From: Bog-756 sp963727955
GTDB taxonomy: Bacteria; Actinomycetota; Acidimicrobiia; Acidimicrobiales; RAAP-2
Assembly (NCBI GenBank): GCA_963727955.1
Contig: CAVSII010000003.1
Location: forward strand, 372,001 to 436,000
DNA length: 64,000 bases
Reading direction: 5' to 3'
This document shows positions 44,815-52,896 of this stretch, piece after piece. The notes beneath the pieces are model-generated. The model searched no databases. It was not told the DNA's origin and was given only the letters and a program-made list of their open reading frames with translations. Every line of letters starts with the position of its first letter. Position 1 is the first letter of the stretch. A program made the position numbers and the translations under genes.

Positions 44815-44840
44815 TGTCGTCAAGTAGGCAAAGAGAAAAG

Positions 44841-45521
44841 ATGACCCAAACCGCACATCCAGGCACGAACGGTCAGGGCCCGACTACTCCGGGCCAGCTG
44901 GCCGACGACGCCCTCCCCCCCAAGTTCGCCCAGGCCACCAAGGCCAAGCGCCGGGCCTTGGCCCACGAAGCCAACTCCACCCGCGAGCGCATTCTGGATG
45001 CGGCCCTCGAGCTGTTCGTGACCCAGGGCTACGACGGCACCAGCCTGCGACAGATCGCCGAGCAGTTGGGCGTCACCAAAGCGGCCCTCTACTACCACTT
45101 CGAGAGCAAGGAGGACATCCTCCTAGCCCTCCATATGCGCATGCACGAGTTCGGCAAGAACGCTTTCAACAGCATGGGCGACGAACCCATGACCCTCGAG
45201 CTTTGGGGCCAGCTGCTCGACCAGGTGGTCGACCAGATGCTGGCCCAGCGCAAGCTCTTCCTCATGCACGAACGGAACCAGGCCTCACTCGAGAAGCTGC
45301 ATAACGAGGACCATGACGCCGAACACGACGACATTCAGAACCAGTTTCGCAAGATCCTCCTCGACACCCGGGTGGCTGAGCGGGACCGGGTCCGCATGGC
45401 GGCGGCCTTCGGAGCCGCCTTCGCCGGGCTGTTCCTGGCCGGCGAGAGCTTCCCCGACTCCGACACCGCCAAGTTGGGCGTCATGCTCCGCGAGTGCATC
45501 AGGGATGTCATATCGGGCTGA
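44841..45521 (+). CDS. TetR-family regulator
   Basis: 226 residues. HTH: TRERILDAALELFVTQGYDGTSLRQIAEQLGVTKAALYYHFESKED-type region (residues 48-92), then a helical ligand domain. The N-terminal 45 residues are an unusual disordered extension rich in Pro/Thr/Lys. Divergent from the DrrAB-type exporter with two candidate operators between them, so it probably represses the exporter and itself. GA-rich bases precede ATG 44841. Confidence 0.92.
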   Translation: MTQTAHPGTNGQGPTTPGQLADDALPPKFAQATKAKRRALAHEANSTRERILDAALELFVTQGYDGTSLRQIAEQLGVTKAALYYHFESKEDILLALHMRMHEFGKNAFNSMGDEPMTLELWGQLLDQVVDQMLAQRKLFLMHERNQASLEKLHNEDHDAEHDDIQNQFRKILLDTRVAERDRVRMAAAFGAAFAGLFLAGESFPDSDTAKLGVMLRECIRDVISG

Positions 45522-45627
45522 CCGAGTACACCGGTGCTGAGCGCCAAGGGCATCGGGCGCGCCGGGCAACGGGGAAAGGCCCTATCGGCTGGGTCCCGAG
45601 AGACTCCCCCGCTGGTGAACCTTGGAG

Positions 45628-46266
45628 TCAGCCACTCGGCGACATGGCAGATGGCCGGCGGACCGGTCGGGCTTGTACCGAGAACTCAGCAACGAGTCGG
45701 CCGACGACCGAGTCCAGCACACCGGTGTCGCCGTACGGGCGTGAGACCAGCATGGCTCCCTCGAGGGCAGCGACGATGCTACGGGCAGCCTGGTCGGAGG
45801 TGTCTGAAAACCGAAGACTTCCAGCCGCTCTGCCGCTTTCGAGGAGAGCCGAGAGCCACGCTTGGTTGTGGTCGAGGAAGGCGACGACAGCGTGGCGCAT
45901 CGGATCTGGCAGCGTCTCGTACTCCGCGGCCAGCATCCCGCACAGGCACATTCGGTGCTCGGACAGCACAGCGCGGTAGATGTCGCAGTACGCCTCGAGC
46001 TTGTCCACAGCAGGCACAACCCGAGCGTCGATCTCAGCGAGCGCCCCAGCAAATCGAGTGGCATAGCGAGTGATGAGGCTCTCGCCAAGCTCCGCTTTGC
46101 CGGGGAAGTGATAGTGGAGCGACGCCTTGGTGATACCCAGCTCGGCCGCGATGTCGGCGTAGGAGAAACCGTTGAAGCCACGGCGCTGCACCAGCCGTTC
46201 GGCGATGTCGAGGATGACAGTGGCCGTGTCGCTGTTCGTGGGGCTGGTCAGGCGGGCCTTGGCCAT
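45628..46266 (-). CDS. TetR-family regulator
   Basis: 212 residues from ATG 46266 with SD GGAGGAT. HTH: ATVILDIAERLVQRRGFNGF, YADIAAELGITKASLHYHF; the C-terminal domain is of the TetR_C LfrR/YxaF-like type with CLCGMLAAEYETLP. Divergent from a cupin gene whose promoter has a palindrome between the -35 and -10 boxes, its likely operator. The 106 bp to the convergent TetR gene show no clear terminator. Confidence 0.92.
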   Translation of the reverse strand: MAKARLTSPTNSDTATVILDIAERLVQRRGFNGFSYADIAAELGITKASLHYHFPGKAELGESLITRYATRFAGALAEIDARVVPAVDKLEAYCDIYRAVLSEHRMCLCGMLAAEYETLPDPMRHAVVAFLDHNQAWLSALLESGRAAGSLRFSDTSDQAARSIVAALEGAMLVSRPYGDTGVLDSVVGRLVAEFSVQARPVRRPSAMSPSG

Positions 46267-46287
46267 TTGGAATCCTCCATCTATCTC

Positions 46288-46316
46288 TTGACAGTCTACC
46301 TACTAGTAGATAAGAG
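46288..46316 (+). promoter_or_regulatory. Promoter of the cupin gene with an embedded TetR palindrome
   Basis: TTGACA (46288-46293), 17-bp spacer, TAAGAG (46311-46316). The spacer holds CTACTAGTAG (46300-46309), a perfect 10-bp palindrome with weaker symmetry outward (TCTA / TAAGA). A repressor bound here would block RNA polymerase directly; the divergent TetR protein is the candidate. Confidence 0.65.
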
Positions 46317-46355
46317 TGTCTGTGATGCCCTCCGTCGAGGGCCGAAGGAGGCGGC

Positions 46356-46712
46356 ATGGCTCAAACCACCGAGCATCGCAGCTTCGAGCAGCCCGACGAA
46401 GTGCGGGCGTTTCCCAACGGTCGGGCCGAGATCCTCAAGGTGGGGGGCGTCGAGATCGGCCGGCTGGTGTTTCAACCCGGTTGGCGGTGGTCAAACGACG
46501 TGAAACCCATCGCCGGCACAGACAGCTGCGCCGCCCCCCACTTCCAGTATCACGTGTCGGGACAACTGGCCATCTTGATCGACGACAGCATTGAGTTCGT
46601 TGCCGGGCCAGGCGACGTCACGTCGTTGCCGAGCGGACACGACGCTTGGGTGCTCGGCAATGAGCCGGTAGTCGCCGTCGATTGGTTCGGGGCGAGCAAC
46701 TACGCACGGTAG
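46356..46712 (+). CDS. Cupin-domain protein
   Basis: 118 residues, a single small beta-barrel: GGVEIGRLVFQPGWRWSNDV, HFQYHVSGQLAILIDD, GPGDVTSLPSGHDAWVLG. The metal-binding His pattern is partial (HFQYH and GHDAW). First gene behind the TetR-controlled promoter and 5 bp ahead of a SnoaL-like gene. The substrate is unknown. Confidence 0.87.
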   Translation: MAQTTEHRSFEQPDEVRAFPNGRAEILKVGGVEIGRLVFQPGWRWSNDVKPIAGTDSCAAPHFQYHVSGQLAILIDDSIEFVAGPGDVTSLPSGHDAWVLGNEPVVAVDWFGASNYAR

Positions 46713-46717
46713 CGGTC

Positions 46718-47056
46718 ATGGAACCTGGTGAGCTGGTTGAAGCCTTCGGCGCGGCGTGGGCGGGGCACGACCTCGATGCCGCTATCTCGTTCCTCAGTGA
46801 CGATTGCGTCTTCGATGCCACCGGCCCAGCACCAGACGGTGCTCGACACGTTGGGCCTAGCGAGATCCGCCAAGCTTGGAAGGCCATCTTTGATGACCCG
46901 TCATCGAGCTTCGAACCGGAAGAGACCTTTGGTTCGGGGGACCGGGTGATCCAGAGGTGGCGTTACAGCTGGGCCGATGGACACGTCCGTGGGATCGACT
47001 TGTTCAAAGTCAGCCACGACCGGATCACCGAGAAATTCTCCTACGTGAAGGGGTAG
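46718..47056 (+). CDS. SnoaL-like (NTF2-fold) protein
   Basis: 112 residues from ATG 46718: VEAFGAAWAGHDLDAAISFLSDDCVFD, an NTF2-like cone with RVIQRWRYSW and VRGIDLFKVSHDRITEKFSYVKG. Polyketide-cyclase/SnoaL family; could be an isomerase or a binding protein. Very close to the cupin gene, so the two form an operon under the TetR-type promoter. Confidence 0.85.
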   Translation: MEPGELVEAFGAAWAGHDLDAAISFLSDDCVFDATGPAPDGARHVGPSEIRQAWKAIFDDPSSSFEPEETFGSGDRVIQRWRYSWADGHVRGIDLFKVSHDRITEKFSYVKG

Positions 47057-47137
47057 CAACATAACTGTGTAGATGTCGATCGACCATTTCACTCAGTCCA
47101 CAACCAAAACCGAACATTGCATCGAAAGGAGAGCTTC

Positions 47138-47323
47138 ATGAGTCGAAAAGTCGCAGATTGCCGAGACTTTCCGAGCGAGAACGGATGCACGCTGACGATT
47201 GCCGGGGAGGAGGACGAAGTCATCGTCGCCGCCGCGCAACACGCCTCCGCTGTACATGGTCATGAGGACAACGCCGAACTCCGCACCTGGCTCAAGACCA
47301 ATCTCAAAGACGAACTGGTCTGA
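47138..47323 (+). CDS. DUF1059 small protein
   Basis: 61 residues from ATG 47138 with SD AAAGGAGAG. MSRKVADCRDFPSENGCTLT resembles DUF1059 proteins (Cys near the start, then EEDEVIVAAAQHASAVHGH). Shorter than the DUF1059 protein at 20.3 kb and without its basic tail. The function is unknown; it may be co-transcribed with the cupin and SnoaL genes (81 bp gap). Confidence 0.8.
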   Translation: MSRKVADCRDFPSENGCTLTIAGEEDEVIVAAAQHASAVHGHEDNAELRTWLKTNLKDELV

Positions 47324-47455
47324 TAGCGACACTCTTCCCTAAATCCGCTGATCCGGTCCCAACAACCCGTACCGCCCTCGACGCTGCCCGCTTATTAGCT
47401 GGCCCCGTACGCTTATAGCCGCCGGCCGAGCGATATTCCGGCCTGGAGGAACGCT

Positions 47456-47821
47456 ATGGGTCACAAGGCAAGGGTCGAACTCGTGCTCGACTGTGCCGAG
47501 CCAATGAGGCTCGCTAAGTTCTGGCGCGAGGCGCTCGACTATCGCGACTACTACACGGACGCCAATCTGTCTGTGCTCGTTCCCAAAGAGGGGATCGCGT
47601 CACCGCTCCTCCTTCAGGGCGTACCCGAACCCAAAGCCGGCAAGAATCGCATGCACCTCGACATCGTGGTCGACGACGTCGAAGCCGAGATTCACAGATT
47701 GCAGGCGCTCGGTGCCCCTCGTATCGACGAAAGCACCCAGAGCTTCGGCGGCACCCGATGGGTGAGAATGTCGGATCCGGAGCAGAATGAGTTCTGCGTC
47801 TCCACCGGCGTCGAGTGGTAG
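47456..47821 (+). CDS. VOC-family (glyoxalase fold) protein
   Basis: 121 residues from ATG 47456 (SD GGAGG). Pattern of actinobacterial VOC proteins: ELVLDCAEPMRLAKFWREAL, NRMHLDIVVDDVEAEIHRLQALGA and WVRMSDPEQNEFCV. Unlike the VOC protein at 20.6 kb, this is the glyoxalase_6 type. The substrate is unknown. Confidence 0.9.
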   Translation: MGHKARVELVLDCAEPMRLAKFWREALDYRDYYTDANLSVLVPKEGIASPLLLQGVPEPKAGKNRMHLDIVVDDVEAEIHRLQALGAPRIDESTQSFGGTRWVRMSDPEQNEFCVSTGVEW

Positions 47822-47881
47822 ATGGCTTGACGCTGCGGGCGCCTGCGCAACCCGAATCCTAAGAAGCCGCCCGAGAGGCGA

Positions 47882-48193
47882 TCAGTCCGAGAGCAGTTGG
47901 TAGTTACCGATGACGGTTGCGTCAGAAGGCGCTGGTCCTTCGACGCAGCGATCCTTGATACCGGACTGGAACTGGCCGAACGCAGCCGATGCCGCCAGTG
48001 GGTTCTCCTCCCCATCGAGCATGGCCACGTGCACAAAGCTGACCCCGTCTTCGAGGCGAAACACTCCGTACCGCAGGCCTTTCGGGCTCTGAGTGGACAA
48101 CTCAGCGAACACCTCGCGAATCAGGCGCTCGTTCTCGTCAGCACTCTCCGGCCTGGTCCTGTACCGGATTATCTTAGTGACCGTCATGGTCAT
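47882..48193 (-). CDS. Antibiotic-biosynthesis-monooxygenase-like (ferredoxin-fold) protein
   Basis: 103 residues: TKIIRYRTRPESADENERLI, FAELSTQSPKGLRYGVFRL and VSFVHVAMLDGEENPLAAS give the dimeric alpha/beta barrel pattern. Such proteins are often small oxygenases or stress proteins; no catalytic residue can be named. It lies 61 bp before the next minus-strand gene and faces the VOC gene. Confidence 0.78.
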   Translation of the reverse strand: MTMTVTKIIRYRTRPESADENERLIREVFAELSTQSPKGLRYGVFRLEDGVSFVHVAMLDGEENPLAASAAFGQFQSGIKDRCVEGPAPSDATVIGNYQLLSD

Positions 48194-48254
48194 CTCCCTC
48201 TGTTTTGGTCAGCGTTAATCGGGTCTGGACGCGAGTCGGCCCGTACAGCGGAAC

Positions 48255-48656
48255 TCAGATCGCTCGCATCGAGTTGTTGCGCGGTTGGTGGGTGACTTCG
48301 GCCAGGCCGAGTGCCTCCAACAGCGGCGGAAGGTACATCCCGAACCGGCCGCGATGGCCGTTACGGAGACCGTACCAACCACCGACCGGGTTGTCGGGTG
48401 ACCGTCCCCACGCCTCCACGGTGCCCGGCGCCGCCGGCTTCTTCTCGTCGGCTGCGCCCAGCACGACCCAATCGCCTTGCTCGACCAGCCAGGCACGGAG
48501 ATCATCGATCGCCTGCAGGCGGTACTTGAGCGTGGTCGAACCCACTTGGCAGACCAGGGCCGGCGGTTCGGCCTGCTCGTCTTTGTACATCGTGTACTTC
48601 GAGGTGCCGGGCGGGGTCTTGAGCGCCCACGGGTCCTCCCTTGTTCCTCTTGCCAC
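48255..48656 (-). CDS. Conserved actinobacterial hypothetical protein
   Basis: 133 residues from GTG 48656, with AAGGAG 9 nt upstream; the start overlaps the AHSA1 stop by one base (TAGTG). Contains DPWALKTPPGTSKYTMYKDE, CQVGSTTLKYRLQAIDDLRAWL and GWYGLRNGHRGRFGMYLPPL. Soluble alpha+beta, no signal peptide. I believe similar proteins occur beside ArsR-AHSA1 pairs but cannot name the family with certainty. Third gene of the operon. Reading it as the C-terminus of a fusion with AHSA1 is an effect of the frameshift upstream. Confidence 0.7.
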   Translation of the reverse strand: MARGTREDPWALKTPPGTSKYTMYKDEQAEPPALVCQVGSTTLKYRLQAIDDLRAWLVEQGDWVVLGAADEKKPAAPGTVEAWGRSPDNPVGGWYGLRNGHRGRFGMYLPPLLEALGLAEVTHQPRNNSMRAI

Positions 48657-49106
48657 TAGCCGGCTCCTTCCTCGATAGCGGCCCGGAAGTGCGGCAGCAG
48701 TGCATCCCAGCCGCCCCGATTCTCGAGCGCGCCGCTCCTCGCCCCCCGCTCCCAATCGTTCCCAGCCGCGGTGCTCGATCTCGACCCGGGTGGCCGCGGC
48801 TCCCCGGGTGAGAAAACGGATCTCCACTTCGGTGGCGTCTGCCCGGTTTTGGCGCAGATGCCAGTGGTAGGCCAACCGCGAAGGCGGTTCCCAGATCGTC
48901 ACTTCGCCCCAATCGTGCTCGACACCCTCCGCCGTTCGTTCATAGATCCGTCCCCCGACGCCACCCTCGAGGACGATGTCGAGATCAGACTGCCCGCTCA
49001 CCGTGTGGTCGGACGGCCACCAGGCGCTGATCCTCGACGTCCACACCCTGAACGCGTGCTCTGGAGAGCAGGCGACGTCGAACGACAACCTCAGCGGCTC
49101 ACTCAT
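48656..49106 (-). pseudogene. AHSA1/SRPBCC-family protein, one-base frameshift
   Basis: RLSFDVACSPEHAFRVWT, ISAWWPSDHTVSG and VEIEHRGWERLGAGGEERR are in frame from ATG 49106. The usual end, ENRGGWDALLPHFRAAIEEG, follows in another frame to TAG 48656. One extra base near 48728-48735 explains the switch; without it the protein is 149 residues, normal for the family. Its start overlaps the ArsR stop (ATGA). Third ArsR-AHSA1 unit of the window. Error or decay cannot be separated. Confidence 0.82.
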
Positions 49107-49432
49107 CGACTCGACCGATCGTCGGAGTTCTCACCGAACAATCGGAACCGCGCCGCCGCGTCACCCCAGACGCCCTCCAGATAGGCCTGGACGGCGTGCA
49201 ACCCTTGCTGTTGGAGGTGATAGATCCGGCGGGTTCCCTGGGCTTGCTCGGCCACCATTCCGGCGTCCTTCAACAGGCGGAGGTGGCGCGAGACTGCCGG
49301 CCGGCTGATGGACATGGCGTCGGCGATCTCGTGGACTGGCTTGTCGCTGTCGCTCAGCTGACGCAGGATCTCACGCCGATTGGGATCACCCAGAGCCTCG
49401 AAGGGGTCGCCGGAGATGTCAGCGTGAGGCAT
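49103..49432 (-). CDS. ArsR-family winged-helix regulator
   Basis: 109 residues from ATG 49432 (MPHADISGDPFEALGDPNRR); the longer upstream frame adds residues outside the family. HTH: KPVHEIADAMSISRPAVSRH, LRLLKDAGMVAEQAQGTRRIYHL wing. No metal cysteines. First gene of an ArsR-AHSA1-hypothetical operon with 4-bp and 1-bp overlaps; a perfect 20-bp inverted repeat lies 145 bp upstream. Confidence 0.9.
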   Translation of the reverse strand: MPHADISGDPFEALGDPNRREILRQLSDSDKPVHEIADAMSISRPAVSRHLRLLKDAGMVAEQAQGTRRIYHLQQQGLHAVQAYLEGVWGDAAARFRLFGENSDDRSSR

Positions 49433-49576
49433 GTGCTCAACCGTTCGATTCGACGGGCGATTTGAAATCCCGGACCGACCTGTCAGTCCCATTGCTCAGG
49501 GCAGTCGGCACCGCTTCTGGCCCACCATGAGTCGTCGAACTCGTTTGAAAACAGCGCACCCGGATCGCTCCTGTAT

Positions 49577-49596
49577 CGGTAACTAATAGGTTACCG
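49577..49596. promoter_or_regulatory. Perfect inverted repeat upstream of the third ArsR operon
   Basis: CGGTAAC, spacer TAATAG, GTTACCG: 7-bp perfect arms. It lies in the 324-bp gap 49433-49756, which holds no gene. Probable operator of the ArsR unit transcribed leftward. Confidence 0.65.
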
Positions 49597-49756
49597 TAAC
49601 ACGGAAGCTACCAATGACGCTGTCAAGAGCTGGCTGACCGCATCGACGACGAGAGGACGAAACAAGGAGGCCCACGCAGTTCCCCACCTCGCCCGCCGCC
49701 CAGGACTTAGATGCGTCGTCGAAACACAGCTCGCCGAGGACATGGGTCTGGCCAGG

Positions 49757-50668
49757 TCAGCGCTGGGTGATTCCTTGGCGGACGGCGGGAACGACTTCGC
49801 CTGCCCAGGTGCTCAGTGCTGAGTCGCTGATGCTCTCGCCCGGGGGGAGCACATAGATGAAAGCGGCGGCGCTGTGTTCGAGCACGGCGAAAGTCAGTTC
49901 CTCGACCCATTGTGTCACGGTGCCTCCGATCCAGCGGCCCTCCTCGTCGCGGGTTTGTGGTAGCGGGTCCCGGGTGAAGCGCCCTGACACGTTGTAGATG
50001 GTGTCGACGTCGGCAGGTTGTCTCCCTACCGAAACAGCCGCTTCGTCGACGATAAGCCGTGACTCGGCGACCACCGTGCTGCGCCAGTCGGCGAGATGTC
50101 CCGGTATCCATCCGTCCGCATGCCGGCCGGTTACTCCCAGGTTCTTTGGGCCGAGGGCTCCGATCCAGATCGGTGGCGTGGGTGCGGTTGCCGGTATCAG
50201 CTCGGTGACCTGGTAGAACTCGCCGTCGAACGTGACCGGGTCGCCGCCACCGGAAAGCGCTCTCACCACCACGATGGCCTCTTCCAGCGCTCGAATCCGG
50301 GCTGCGGGCGACAAGCGGGGAACACCGAGGGCGACGATTTCCTCCCACATCCCACCCGCACCCATCCCGAGAACGACACGACCGCCGGAGATCGTCGAAA
50401 TTCCGGTGACGGTCCGGGCCAGGACAGGAGCGGGACGGCTGAGCAGATTGGTCATGATCACCGCTGCGTGGATGTTCTTGGTGGCGCCCAGAACGAACCC
50501 CAGCGCGGCGTAGGCGTCGAGGCGGTCGGCGAAGTAGGGATGGTCGGAGACGCTGACGATGTCGAGACCGGCGTCGTCGGCGAAGCGGGCGTGGCTGAGC
50601 ATCTCACTCGCCTGGTGGACGCCGTTCTCCAGCCCGAGGCCGAAGAGGACTTTGTGATTGTGGGTCAC
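49757..50668 (-). CDS. LLM-class (luciferase-like) F420-dependent oxidoreductase
   Basis: 303 residues: FGLGLENGVHQASEMLSHAR, DIVSVSDHPYFADRLDAYAA, RVVLGMGAGGMWEEIVALG and PIWIGALGPKNLGVTGRHADGWIPG, the pattern of F420-dependent bacterial luciferase-like oxidoreductases. The cofactor and substrate are inferred from family only. It stands alone and is divergent from a cupin gene. Confidence 0.9.
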   Translation of the reverse strand: MTHNHKVLFGLGLENGVHQASEMLSHARFADDAGLDIVSVSDHPYFADRLDAYAALGFVLGATKNIHAAVIMTNLLSRPAPVLARTVTGISTISGGRVVLGMGAGGMWEEIVALGVPRLSPAARIRALEEAIVVVRALSGGGDPVTFDGEFYQVTELIPATAPTPPIWIGALGPKNLGVTGRHADGWIPGHLADWRSTVVAESRLIVDEAAVSVGRQPADVDTIYNVSGRFTRDPLPQTRDEEGRWIGGTVTQWVEELTFAVLEHSAAAFIYVLPPGESISDSALSTWAGEVVPAVRQGITQR

Positions 50669-50756
50669 GACACGGACAGCGTAGGTGAAGCCGGCCAGGC
50701 GCTCGAGGGTTACCGTTGTTCATGAGAGCCAACTCTCTTGAACAGGAGGTCCGGCC

Positions 50757-51208
50757 GTGCAGGTAGCGATCATCGGTCCCGATGGTGGGGACGCCATTCA
50801 GCTGAGTCCCGTGCGTATGCGGATCCTGGAAGACGGCAGAACCACCCACTTGGGCGGGGGCGAGGTCACGCTGCCGTCCCACACCGACGGACCGCCCCAG
50901 CACCGCCACGCCCGTCACGACGAGGGCTTCTACGTGGTTTCGGGCACCGCCAGTTTCACGGTGGGAGACACGACCTATGAGCGCCCGCCGGCACTCTGGT
51001 CATGGTGCCACCTGGGGCTCCGCATACCTTCGCCAATCCAGGCGATGAGCCTGCAGTCTTGCTCAACACGTTCACGCCAGACCTCTACGTGCGATATTTC
51101 AGAGACCTTCGCGACATGATCGCCGCCGGTCAGCCCTTCACGCCCCAGGCGACCGTCGAGGTGATGGCCCGCTATGCCACCGTACCGGCCACCGACTACG
51201 CCGACTGA
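50757..51208 (+). pseudogene. Cupin-domain protein, one-base frameshift
   Basis: Starts at GTG 50757 (AGGAGG upstream). The first part has TDGPPQHRHARHDEGFYVVSG and TASFTVGDTTYE in frame; the second cupin motif, TLVMVPPGAPHTFANPGDEP, lies in another frame to 51208. One missing base near 50984-50988 explains this; restored length is 150 residues, normal for a single cupin. His ligands HRHARHDE and PHTF are all present. It could be an assembly indel. Confidence 0.85.
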
Positions 51209-51274
51209 AACAGCCGAACAAACCTTGGGTGAGCGCCCGCAATCGAGCGCTCAGCGGTTTACGAGAAACGGGCA

Positions 51275-52093
51275 GTGAGGAAAACCGACGTGACGCCGAC
51301 AGCGGTATCGACCACCAAGACCCTCACCATGGCGGGCACCGGACCCGTTGAGGTGACGGTAGAAGAGCGAGGGAGGGGCCACCCCTTCCTCGTGTTGCAT
51401 GGCGGAGCCGGTCCACAGTCCGTCGCAGGGTTCGCCCACCTACTGGCCGAAAAGGACGACTGCCGGGTCATCACTCCCACCCATCCAGGCTTCGGTGGCA
51501 CCTCTCGGCCAGACGAATTGAACACGGTGACCAAGCTGGCCGCCCTCTACGTCAGCTTGCTCGACGACCTCCGGCTCGAGGATGTGACCGTCATTGGAAA
51601 CTCCGTCGGCGGCTGGATCGCAGCCGAGATGGCTCTTTTGGCGTCCCCCCGCATCAGGCGCATGGGGCTCCTCGACGCGGTCGGTATCGGAGTGGAGGGC
51701 CACCCCGTTGCCGACGTGGCCGGCTTATCTGTGCCCGAGATCCAATCACTGTCGTTCCACGACCCAGCGCCCTTCCGTGTCGATCCGACCACCATTCCTG
51801 AAACACAGAAGGCAATCATGGCTGCCAACGGCGCAGCCTTGGCCGTCTATGTCGGCTCGCCAGCGATGGCGGACCCGTCGCTGCTCGGCCGCCTCGGCGG
51901 CATCGACGTCCCGACACTGGTGCTGTGGGGCGTGAGCGATCGGATTGTCGACGCTGTCTACGGCCAGACCTACGCCGCCGCCATCAGCCGGGCGCGGTTC
52001 GAAGTCCTACCGGCTACCGGCCATATGCCTCAGATGGAGACTCCCGATCTGGTCCTGCAAAAGATCCGGAGTTATGCCGAGGGAGTCGATTGA
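51275..52093 (+). CDS. Alpha/beta hydrolase
   Basis: 272 residues from GTG 51275; GTG 51290 is possible. Classic fold: FLVLHGGAGP, nucleophile elbow VIGNSVGGW (Ser), an Asp in LWGVSDRIVDAVYG and a His in PATGHMPQME. No signal peptide. Esterase, lactonase or C-C hydrolase cannot be separated. It follows the cupin gene on the same strand with a 66-bp gap. Confidence 0.9.
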   Translation: MRKTDVTPTAVSTTKTLTMAGTGPVEVTVEERGRGHPFLVLHGGAGPQSVAGFAHLLAEKDDCRVITPTHPGFGGTSRPDELNTVTKLAALYVSLLDDLRLEDVTVIGNSVGGWIAAEMALLASPRIRRMGLLDAVGIGVEGHPVADVAGLSVPEIQSLSFHDPAPFRVDPTTIPETQKAIMAANGAALAVYVGSPAMADPSLLGRLGGIDVPTLVLWGVSDRIVDAVYGQTYAAAISRARFEVLPATGHMPQMETPDLVLQKIRSYAEGVD

Positions 52094-52145
52094 CACGATC
52101 TTCGTAACCTTCGGGTCCACCACTCCAAGCTGGCCGAGCATTCGT

Positions 52146-52679
52146 TCAGGAAGCCAATCCCAGCCATGTGCCCACGACATCTTCCGGGGTATAGCGGAGC
52201 GAGTACCCGTTCCGGCGGTGCACGGCGACTACCTCCTCGCCGTCGGCCTGGAGTACCGGCACCGCCAACTGCCAGTGGGGGATGTCGCCATGTGGTGTCG
52301 TGCTGGTAGTCGGACACCATTGTGCCGTTGCCAGTTGGTCCCGCACGGCTCGCTTGGCGACGTCGGGCATTGACGCGTTGGTGGCTCCGAAGACCAGCTG
52401 ACTGGGTATCGGCGCCGGCTCATGATCCGTTTGTTTGGCATTCCAGACGCCCAATACATCAATGTCACGAGACGTTCGTTGGATCGCCCGGGCGATCCGG
52501 TTGGGTTCAGTCGAACTAGGTGCGCCGAGTCTCAGCTCCACCACGAGCTCGTCGAATTCGGATTCTTGAAACTCCGGCCGGACAGGGTATCCGGTGGCTC
52601 CCTCGACCTCGAGCTTCACAATTTCTAGCGCCCCAGCCGTGTCGGAAATGGCTACTCGCAGCCTGCTGTTGGATGTCAT
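52146..52679 (-). CDS. Hypothetical protein
   Basis: 177 residues from ATG 52679 with SD CAGGAGGAA, a strong translation signal. Segments such as SRLRVAISDTAGALEIVKLE and DVLGVWNAKQTDHEPAP suggest an alpha+beta soluble protein. The C-terminal HWQLAVPVLQADGEEVVAVH and LRYTPEDVVGTWLGLA look like a small beta-rich domain. I do not recognise the family. Convergent with the alpha/beta hydrolase. Confidence 0.68.
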   Translation of the reverse strand: MTSNSRLRVAISDTAGALEIVKLEVEGATGYPVRPEFQESEFDELVVELRLGAPSSTEPNRIARAIQRTSRDIDVLGVWNAKQTDHEPAPIPSQLVFGATNASMPDVAKRAVRDQLATAQWCPTTSTTPHGDIPHWQLAVPVLQADGEEVVAVHRRNGYSLRYTPEDVVGTWLGLAS

Positions 52680-52896
52680 CGATTCCTCCTGGCTTCATCG
52701 GTGAGGATCGTCGAAGTTGCGCCCGTCCGCTGACTGTAAGTCTACGCGTCGAAGGTGAACGCTACGGAAAGAAAGGCGAACACCTTGGTGAACTGCTTCG
52801 GGCGGTCAATTTGTCAGGCTGCATGACGACACCGACCGGAGTGCTGCTGCTGGCAATTCGAGGAAGAAAAGTGAGCCGCGAGACGTTTGCCCCACC

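Noticed and set aside
48255..49106. A single 283-residue AHSA1 fusion protein
   Set aside because: The second half has its own SD and GTG start, and the true AHSA1 C-terminus is in another frame that ends at 48656, so the fusion comes from a one-base insertion.
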